A stretch of DNA of 7,783 nucleotides. Origin: an uncultured Clostridia bacterium (lineage in GTDB: Bacteria; Bacillota; Clostridia; Christensenellales; Borkfalkiaceae). The stretch is from the NCBI GenBank assembly GCA_947174955.1, contig CAMWKX010000053.1:1-7783 (forward strand). The letters are read 5' to 3'. The position numbers were made by a program, and so were the translations under genes. This document shows, in pieces, positions 1 through 4,746 of the stretch. Under the pieces are notes generated by a model. That model saw only the letters and a list, made by a program, of their open reading frames with translations, searched no databases and was not told where the DNA came from. Positions within the stretch are counted from its first letter, which is position 1; each line of letters opens with the position of its first letter.

Positions 1-426
1 GATATGGCGGAGGTCATTGCCAAGGCGGGCGCGGCGGTCTGCATTATGCACAACGCCTCGCAAAATCTGCAAGGCGATATCTTTCCGCAGATTAAAGAAT
101 TTTTACAAAACTCGGTCAGCGTCGCGCTTGCGGCGGGCATCGATAAGGATAAAATCTGTCTCGACGGCGGCATAGGTTTCGCTAAGGATAAAGAACAAAA
201 TTGGCAGCTTTTAAACGGCTACGAACGGTTGCACGAACTCGGTTACCCGTTGCTTTTGGGGGCAAGCCGCAAATCTATGTTCGGCGGAAACGTTGAAGAC
301 AGACTGCCCGAAACGCTCGAAAGCACCCGCCTTGCGGTGAGGAAAAAAGTGTTGTTCGTGCGGGTGCACGATGTCGCCGAAAACGTGCGGGCGATTAAGG
401 AGGAGTATGAGCGCAATAACGGTTAG
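1..426 (+). CDS. folP: Dihydropteroate synthase, C-terminal part (5' end outside window)
   Basis: Dihydropteroate synthase joins 6-hydroxymethyl-dihydropterin pyrophosphate to p-aminobenzoate to give dihydropteroate, a cytosolic step of folate synthesis and the target of sulfonamides. Only the last 141 codons are present; the reading frame is open from base 1, so the start and roughly the first half of the TIM barrel lie upstream. Visible family signatures, numbered from the first codon here, are MH at 16-17, the DGGIGFAK segment (usual form DPGxGFGK, with the Asp kept), GASRKSM (the SRK pterin-phosphate loop), and the closing RVHDV. The Pro-to-Gly and Gly-to-Ala changes in the second motif are mild. 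The stop codon overlaps the downstream FolB-FolK gene by 20 bases, as expected for a folate operon. Identification is firm; only completeness is unknown. Confidence 0.95.
   Translation, partial: DMAEVIAKAGAAVCIMHNASQNLQGDIFPQIKEFLQNSVSVALAAGIDKDKICLDGGIGFAKDKEQNWQLLNGYERLHELGYPLLLGASRKSMFGGNVEDRLPETLESTRLAVRKKVLFVRVHDVAENVRAIKEEYERNNG
396..406 (+). promoter_or_regulatory. Ribosome binding site for folB-folK
   Basis: TAAGGAGG at 396-403 is a full match to the anti-Shine-Dalgarno sequence and lies inside the end of folP. It selects the ATG at 407, although the 3-base spacing is shorter than ideal. An in-frame ATG at 371 lies upstream of this site and would add 12 residues that do not look like a FolB N-terminus. 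Confidence 0.75.
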
Positions 427-1204
427 GGGCTTAAAGGTCACGGCGCGCCACGGCGTACTGCCCGAGGAAAAAAGCAATCCGCAGCCCTTCGTTTTCGATA
501 TAAATATGGACTGCGACCTATACGCCGCCGCAGCTGGCGACGACCTTTTGAAAACCGTCAATTACGCGGAAGTCTGCCAAACGGTCACGGATTTCTGTAT
601 CTCGAACACGTTCGACTTAATCGAAACGCTCGCGTATAAAACGGCGTTTCTGCTCGCGGAAAAATACGCGCTTATAAAGGCGGTCGAAGTCACCGTTCAC
701 AAACCGCAGGCTCCGGTTGGGCTGCCGTTCGACGATATTTCCGTAACCGCGAGAGTGGAGAGAAATACAGTGATTTTGTCCCTCGGTTCGAGCGAGGGCG
801 ACAAAAAAGCAACCCTCGACGGCGCGATCGCGGAGCTTGATAAACTGCGCGGAGTAACCGTCTTAAAGTTGTCCGATTATATCGAAACCGCACCCTACGG
901 AGGCGCGGCTGAAAACGACTTTTTAAACTGCGCTCTCTCTGCGGAATGCCTTTTGCCGCCCCGCGAACTTTTAAATAAAATTCACGAAATAGAAGCGGAG
1001 TTCGGGCGCGTCCGTAAAACGCGCTGGGGCGACCGCACTCTCGATATAGACATAGTTTTTTTCGGTAATAAAATCATAGCGGAAGAGGGGCTTTGCGTGC
1101 CTCATCCCGACTATAAAAACCGCACCTTCGTTTTAACTCCTTTAAAGCAAATCGTCCCCGACTTCGTCTGTCCATTATTTCACAAACGCATAGCCGATAT
1201 GTAA
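407..1204 (+). CDS. folB/folK: Bifunctional dihydroneopterin aldolase / HPPK (FolB-FolK fusion)
   Basis: This 265-residue fusion carries out two consecutive cytosolic folate steps: the aldolase cleaves 7,8-dihydroneopterin to 6-hydroxymethyl-dihydropterin, and the kinase transfers pyrophosphate from ATP to it, making the substrate for FolP encoded just upstream. Residues 1-120 form FolB: H15-G16, E21, Y53, E73 and K99 line up with the S. aureus FolB active-site positions E22, Y54, E74 and K100 (alignment from memory). Residues 121-265 form FolK: SLGSSEG at 125-131, ETAPYGG at 160-166, FLNC at 172-175, RWGDRTLDIDI at 206-216 with the magnesium-binding D213 and D215, then VPHP at 231-234 and FVLTPL. 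D209 replaces the Pro usual in WGPRTLD. The ATG at 407 is chosen because of the Shine-Dalgarno match and because MSAITVRGLK fits FolB starts. It overlaps folP by 20 bases, suggesting translational coupling. FolB-FolK fusions are known in several bacteria (for example pneumococcal SulD). No frameshift is visible. Confidence 0.95.
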   Translation: MSAITVRGLKVTARHGVLPEEKSNPQPFVFDINMDCDLYAAAAGDDLLKTVNYAEVCQTVTDFCISNTFDLIETLAYKTAFLLAEKYALIKAVEVTVHKPQAPVGLPFDDISVTARVERNTVILSLGSSEGDKKATLDGAIAELDKLRGVTVLKLSDYIETAPYGGAAENDFLNCALSAECLLPPRELLNKIHEIEAEFGRVRKTRWGDRTLDIDIVFFGNKIIAEEGLCVPHPDYKNRTFVLTPLKQIVPDFVCPLFHKRIADM

Positions 1205-1247
1205 CATTGTAAAGACTATTGTTGTTCGTTATTTTTCGCACTATTTT

Positions 1248-1264
1248 TTGTGCAAGTTGCACAA
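1248..1264. promoter_or_regulatory. 17-base dyad, candidate operator upstream of the ppx promoter
   Basis: TTGTGCAA and TTGCACAA are exact reverse complements separated by one G. The 1-base spacer rules out a stable RNA hairpin, so a dimeric DNA-binding protein is the more natural reading. The dyad lies 16 bases upstream of the proposed -35 element (1281), a position fitting an activator or an upstream repressor site. A further GCAC at 1238-1241 could pair with the GTGC inside the left arm. The bound protein, if any, is not recognised. Confidence 0.4.
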
Positions 1265-1280
1265 TCTTTTCCGTAATGTA

Positions 1281-1309
1281 TATACAAAACTGACTTCGGG
1301 TGCTATAAT
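1281..1309 (+). promoter_or_regulatory. Sigma-A-type promoter of the ppx gene
   Basis: The -10 element TATAAT (1304-1309) is a perfect consensus, preceded by TG at 1301-1302, which makes it an extended -10. The -35 candidate TATACA (1281-1286) matches 4 of 6 bases with a 17-base spacer. Transcription would begin near 1316, giving a leader of about 110 bases before the TTG start at 1427. The leader includes a weak inverted repeat, GCGGGT 1339-1344 with ACCCGC 1357-1362, of unknown role. Confidence 0.7.
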
Positions 1310-1426
1310 TTCGCATAGTGGAAAGAATATTTTTCCGCGCGGGTCTGCACTGAAAAACCCGCTATTTAAATGTAATTTTACCGTGGTTCGGGTCGTTTAA
1401 AAGCGGCTTGAAAGGAGTGATATATT

Positions 1427-2941
1427 TTGGAAAAGATAGGCATTATCGACCTCGGGTCGAATTCGGCAAGGCTTGTAATCGTCAACCTGTTCGAGGACGG
1501 GTATTTTATGGTGGTCGACGAGCTTAAAGAGAGCGTGCGTTTGGGACAGGATATGGAGCGCGACGGCTTCTTAAAGCCCCAACGCGTTGCCGAAACGATA
1601 AAAACTCTGCGTATGTTCAAGCGCCTTTGCGACGTCAGCGGCGTAACCCGCATTATCGGCGTTGCGACGGAGGCGGTGCGCAGGGCTAAAAACCAACGGT
1701 CGTTTTTAGACGAGATACAGACGAGCTGCGGCATAAAGCTGCGCGTGCTTTCCGCCGAGGAAGAGGCGGTTTTGGTTTACCGCGGCGTTATAAATACTAT
1801 GGATATACCCAAGGGCGTAATCCTGGAAATCGGCGGCGGCTGCACAAAGATAATATACTATAACCGCAGAAATATGCTGCGCTTTGCAACCATACCTTAC
1901 GGCGCGGTAACGCTTACGGATATGTTTGCTTCGGAGGGTTTAAAGCCCGAAGAGCAGGCGGCGAAAATAGAGGAGTTCTTCCTTGAAAAGCTCAACGAGC
2001 TTGACTGGCTGGGCGAGATAGACCCCGACGCGCAGATGATAGGCGTGGGCGGCTCTTTCCGCAACCTTTTCAAAATAAACAAAATGGTGCACAAGTATCC
2101 TTTGGATATCGTGCATAACTTCAATATGGACGCCGAGGCTTTCTATCCCGTTTACGATATGATAAAGGTTTTGGACCTCGACAAGAAAAAGAAGATAAAG
2201 GGCTTGTCGGCGGAGCGTGCGGACATTCTTCCCGCCGCGCTTGCCATCATCAAGACCTTTATTACTAGGCTCAATTTCGAAAGCTTCACCTTCTCGGGTT
2301 CGGGCTTGCGCGAGGGTATAATGTTCAACCAGGCGTTGCCCTCGACAATCGACAAGCCTATTCTGGACGTGATGAACTACTCGCTTACCAGACTCGTCAA
2401 GTACTACGACTGCGACGAAAAGCACGTTGAACACGTCGTCAATTTAAGCGTTCAGCTCTTCAAGCAGCTGCGCGTATTGCACAAATTCCCCAGGCAGTAT
2501 CTCAAAGTTTTAAAGGTGGCGGCAATGCTGCACGACTGCGGTATGCGCATCAAATTCTACAATCACCAGCGTCACAGCTGTTATATGATTTTAAATTCGA
2601 CGCTGTACGGCGTGACCCACAGGGAGATAGTACTCGCCGCGTTCACGGCTTGCTGTCACAAGAAGGAAGATATCAACCCCTACGACTGGAACCGCTTCCG
2701 CGACATTTTGCAGGAGGACGATATCGAAATCGTCAAGCGCCTCGGCGTAATGCTGAGAATAGCGGAGAGCCTGGACAGAAGCGACGCGGGAGTAGTCAAG
2801 GGAATAAACTGTGATATTCTCGGCGACTCGGTTATTATGAAGACGGAAGTCGACGGCGACGCATCGCTCGAAATCCGCGACGCACTCGCGGCGAGCGCGG
2901 AGTTTAAAAAGGCGTTCAGAAAGAATTTGGAAATATTATAA
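1427..2941 (+). CDS. ppx: Ppx/GppA family phosphatase with C-terminal HD domain
   Basis: Members of this family hydrolyse inorganic polyphosphate from the chain end and/or convert pppGpp to ppGpp in the cytosol; sequence alone does not separate the two. The length, 504 residues, is near that of E. coli Ppx and GppA. Residues 1-300 are the actin-fold part: IIDLGSNSARLVI at 6-18 (phosphate-1 loop), TEAVRRAKN at 81-89, SAEEEAVLVYRG at 109-120, LEIGGGCTKI at 133-142 (phosphate-2 loop), IGVGGSFRNL at 205-214, LSAERADILPAAL at 260-272 and SGSGLREG at 290-297. Residues 320-504 form the HD domain: H336, H369-D370, H380, H383, H411 and the SLDRS motif at 448-452. E112 aligns with the catalytic E121 of E. 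coli Ppx, but E134 and K141 stand where D143 and E150 are expected. The start is TTG, supported by AAAGGAG (1411-1417) at suitable spacing and by the family-typical beginning. It has its own promoter and terminator; no ppk is in view. Confidence 0.9.
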   Translation: MEKIGIIDLGSNSARLVIVNLFEDGYFMVVDELKESVRLGQDMERDGFLKPQRVAETIKTLRMFKRLCDVSGVTRIIGVATEAVRRAKNQRSFLDEIQTSCGIKLRVLSAEEEAVLVYRGVINTMDIPKGVILEIGGGCTKIIYYNRRNMLRFATIPYGAVTLTDMFASEGLKPEEQAAKIEEFFLEKLNELDWLGEIDPDAQMIGVGGSFRNLFKINKMVHKYPLDIVHNFNMDAEAFYPVYDMIKVLDLDKKKKIKGLSAERADILPAALAIIKTFITRLNFESFTFSGSGLREGIMFNQALPSTIDKPILDVMNYSLTRLVKYYDCDEKHVEHVVNLSVQLFKQLRVLHKFPRQYLKVLKVAAMLHDCGMRIKFYNHQRHSCYMILNSTLYGVTHREIVLAAFTACCHKKEDINPYDWNRFRDILQEDDIEIVKRLGVMLRIAESLDRSDAGVVKGINCDILGDSVIMKTEVDGDASLEIRDALAASAEFKKAFRKNLEIL

Positions 2942-2944
2942 AAA

Positions 2945-2971
2945 AGTGCCGCGTATAAAGCGGCATTTTTT
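2945..2971 (+). terminator. Rho-independent terminator after ppx
   Basis: TGCCGC (2947-2952) and GCGGCA (2960-2965) form a perfect 6-pair stem around a 7-base loop, followed directly by six T (2966-2971) and preceded by an A-run that could extend the stem. It begins within a few bases of the ppx stop codon. Its end is only 8 bases before the maf start codon. Confidence 0.85.
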
Positions 2972-2979
2972 ACAGAGAT

Positions 2980-3531
2980 ATGAAAATTATTTTGGCAAGT
3001 GCGTCGCCTCGGCGCAAAGAGCTGCTTAAAGAGATTGTAAAAGATTTCGAAATAATACCCGCCGTAGGCGAGGAAAAAGCGGATATGACATTGCCGCCCG
3101 AGCAAATCGTGTGCACGCTCGCAGAGCATAAATGCGGCGAGGTGTTTGAAAAATATCCCGACTGCATTGTAATCGGCTACGACACAATCGTATATTTCAA
3201 CGGCAAAGTGCTGGGAAAGCCGAAGACGAAAGCGGAGGCGGTGCTAACTTTAAGGGAGCTTTCGGGCAATACCCACAGCGTGTATACGGGAGTGTGCGTG
3301 CGGTCGGCGGATAAATTGCTGACGGAATACGAAAGGACGGAAGTTACGTTCAACGGGCTTTCGGACGAATTTATAAAAAATTACGTGGACGGCGGCTCGC
3401 CTATGGATAAAGCGGGTTGTTACGGCATACAGGACGGCGGCGTTGTAGAAAGCTATGACGGCAGTTACACCAACGTCGTTGGGTTGCCCGTAGAGCTCGT
3501 CCGGAAAATGATAGAAGAAGTACTGAGATGA
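2980..3531 (+). CDS. maf: Maf family nucleotide pyrophosphatase
   Basis: Maf proteins hydrolyse nucleoside triphosphates to monophosphate plus pyrophosphate, preferring dTTP, UTP or modified pyrimidine nucleotides in the YhdE-like branch. They act as housecleaning enzymes and are linked to septum formation in Bacillus. The 183 residues cover the whole family length. Motifs are ASASPRRKELL at 6-16, IGYDTIV at 65-71 with the catalytic D68 (usual form IGADTIV), LGKP at 78-81, SGNTHSVYTGV at 95-105, PMDKAGCYGIQ at 141-151 and GSYTNVVGLP at 161-170. The combination favours dTTP/UTP pyrophosphatase over the m7GTP branch; this is inference. The Shine-Dalgarno sequence before the ATG is poor (ACAGAGAT). 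There is no room for a promoter between the ppx terminator and the start, so transcription must come from readthrough or from within ppx. The stop overlaps the next gene in an ATGA. Confidence 0.93.
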   Translation: MKIILASASPRRKELLKEIVKDFEIIPAVGEEKADMTLPPEQIVCTLAEHKCGEVFEKYPDCIVIGYDTIVYFNGKVLGKPKTKAEAVLTLRELSGNTHSVYTGVCVRSADKLLTEYERTEVTFNGLSDEFIKNYVDGGSPMDKAGCYGIQDGGVVESYDGSYTNVVGLPVELVRKMIEEVLR

Positions 3532-4535
3532 AAAGGCTTGTAATAGACGTAGGGTCGTGGATAACTAAAATAAGTATATTGGGTTGCGGCGTCGTGCTTT
3601 CGGAGGCGACGTGCGTTGCGTTGCAGAGCGAAACGGACGGCAGCGTTACCATCAAAGCGTTCGGCGATACCGCCCGCGCGCTTTCGGGCAAGGCGGCTAA
3701 AAATACGCGCATCGTCAATCCCGTGTGCGAGGGCGAAATAGTTCAGCCCGCGCTTTTAACCGAACTTTTAAAATATTTTCTCGAAAAGGTAGAGATACCT
3801 CAGCGCAAGGCAAAGCACGCGGAAGTGATGTTTATAGTGCCCTGCAGCGCGGGTAAAAAACTCAGAAAGACCTACCTTAAAATCGCCGAAGACTGCGGCA
3901 TAGGCAGAACGTATTTCACACGCACGCCGTTTGCGGCGGTGCTCGGGCACAACGTAGTGCTGTCAAGGACGTCGCCCGTATTCTGCGTGGACGTGGGTTA
4001 CGGCAAGACGGACATATCTGTGTTTTCGCTCGACGGCATAATCGCGGGCTTTACGGCAAATCTCGGCGGCGGCAATATCGACGTGCACGTTATAGATTTG
4101 CTTGACGAGCAGTTCGGAATAAAGGTGGGAGCGCTCACTGCGGAGAAGCTTAAAAACGTCGTGGGCAGTCTTTACGAGGACGACAACAAGATAATGGCGG
4201 TAATCGGGCGTTCCGAAAGGGGCGGCGAGCCTACGCAGGTTGCTGTAAATTCCTCTCACTTGGAGGGGGTAATAAAGCTTTACGCGGATAAGATTATCGA
4301 GTACGTGCGCGTGGTGATGTCCGACCTTCCTGCGGAAGTTTCGTCCGCGGTAGTCAGCGGCGGAATATATCTTTCGGGCGGATTGACAAAGCTTGACGGC
4401 TTTGCCGAATACTTTGAAAAGGGACTTGAAATAAAGGTGAACGTATGCGAGGAACCTTCGCTCGCCTCGGTAATAGGCGGCTGTACGATACTTTCCAGCC
4501 CGTATCTCTGCTCCAAAACCGCTACGGTCAATTAA
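3528..4535 (+). CDS. Divergent MreB-like bacterial actin
   Basis: The whole 335-residue chain follows the MreB plan and length. MreB forms membrane-bound filaments that guide rod-shaped wall growth. Visible parts are the phosphate-1 loop IDVGSWITK at 6-14 (MreB: IDLGTANT), VVLSEATCVAL at 22-32 (VVLREPSVVAI-like), a GD.A..LSGK segment at 46-55, EGEIVQ at 68-73 with LLKYFLEKV at 80-88, IVPCSAGK at 103-110, phosphate-2 VDVGYGKTDISVFSLDGII at 154-172, LGGGNID at 179-185, LYADKIIEYVR at 251-261, and the adenosine motif GIYLSGGLTKLDGF at 279-292. Differences are large: TRTPFA at 131-136 replaces IEEPMAA, removing the catalytic Glu, and Y158 and K160 alter the phosphate-2 loop. It is therefore probably a second, specialised MreB or a weak ATPase. 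It overlaps maf by ATGA, suggesting coupled translation. Bacillus has maf-radC-mreBCD, but no radC, mreC or mreD is here. FtsA- or PilM-like identity fits less well. Confidence 0.8.
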   Translation: MKRLVIDVGSWITKISILGCGVVLSEATCVALQSETDGSVTIKAFGDTARALSGKAAKNTRIVNPVCEGEIVQPALLTELLKYFLEKVEIPQRKAKHAEVMFIVPCSAGKKLRKTYLKIAEDCGIGRTYFTRTPFAAVLGHNVVLSRTSPVFCVDVGYGKTDISVFSLDGIIAGFTANLGGGNIDVHVIDLLDEQFGIKVGALTAEKLKNVVGSLYEDDNKIMAVIGRSERGGEPTQVAVNSSHLEGVIKLYADKIIEYVRVVMSDLPAEVSSAVVSGGIYLSGGLTKLDGFAEYFEKGLEIKVNVCEEPSLASVIGGCTILSSPYLCSKTATVN

Positions 4536-4542
4536 ATTAAGA

Positions 4543-4573
4543 GTGTTAATTTGTTAACGCATTACATTTTTTT
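4543..4573 (+). terminator. Weak terminator candidate after the MreB-like gene
   Basis: GTGTTAA (4543-4549) pairs with TTAACGC (4554-4560) around a 4-base loop, including one T-G wobble. Seven T follow at 4567-4573. The stem is AT-rich and the T-run begins six bases after it, so termination would be inefficient. It is the only hairpin with a T-run that I see after this gene. Confidence 0.35.
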
Positions 4574-4603
4574 GAGCGGATTTTCAGGCGTTTGAAAAGA
4601 TTT

Positions 4604-4695
4604 TTCGTTTTAACAACGAAGTCACAGAAAATACTGTTTAAGGCAGTGTGAACTTGCAAAAAAAATGAAAAGTTTACGAACATAACGATTTCGTT
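4604..4695. promoter_or_regulatory. Two AACGA/TCGTT dyads upstream of the EAL gene
   Basis: TTCGTT-TTAAC-AACGAA (4604-4620) is a dyad with 6-base arms, and AACGA-TT-TCGTT (4684-4695) repeats the same half-site in the opposite arrangement about 77 bases on. CGAAC also occurs twice, at 4677-4681 and 4700-4704, flanking the second dyad. They could be operator sites for the downstream gene, but the region is AT-rich and short repeats arise there by chance. Confidence 0.25.
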
Positions 4696-4734
4696 TGCCC
4701 GAACTTTGATTTATATTATACAATATTATAAAAT
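4690..4734 (+). promoter_or_regulatory. Probable promoter region of the GGDEF-EAL gene
   Basis: The gene starts after a 211-base gap, so a promoter is expected. TATTATA occurs twice, at 4714-4720 and 4724-4730, exactly 10 bases apart, and either copy or TATACA at 4717-4722 could serve as -10. TTGCCC (4695-4700) or TTCGTT (4690-4695) are weak -35 candidates. No pair is good enough to fix the start site. The rest of 4536-4746 holds no gene. Confidence 0.4.
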
Positions 4735-4746
4735 CAAGGGAGGCGT

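Noticed and set aside
371..406. Upstream in-frame ATG for the FolB-FolK gene
   Set aside because: It precedes the TAAGGAGG site, lies deep in folP, and adds 12 residues unlike FolB N-termini; the ATG at 407 fits better.
1339..1362. GCGGGT/ACCCGC hairpin as a folate-operon terminator
   Set aside because: The stem is 6 pairs with a 12-base loop, lacks a T-run, and lies downstream of the next gene's promoter, so it is at most a leader structure.
1940..2434. 164-codon open frame on the - strand inside ppx
   Set aside because: It lies wholly opposite a well-recognised gene, has no recognisable protein motif and is explained by the codon pattern of ppx.
4677..4704. LexA-type SOS box from the CGAAC repeats
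   Set aside because: The two CGAAC copies are direct, not inverted, and the spacing does not match the CGAAC-N4-GTTCG pattern.
4706..4734. TTGATT / TAAAAT pair (17-base spacer) as the EAL gene promoter
   Set aside because: It would start transcription inside the Shine-Dalgarno sequence at 4736-4743, which is otherwise clearly meant to be in the mRNA.
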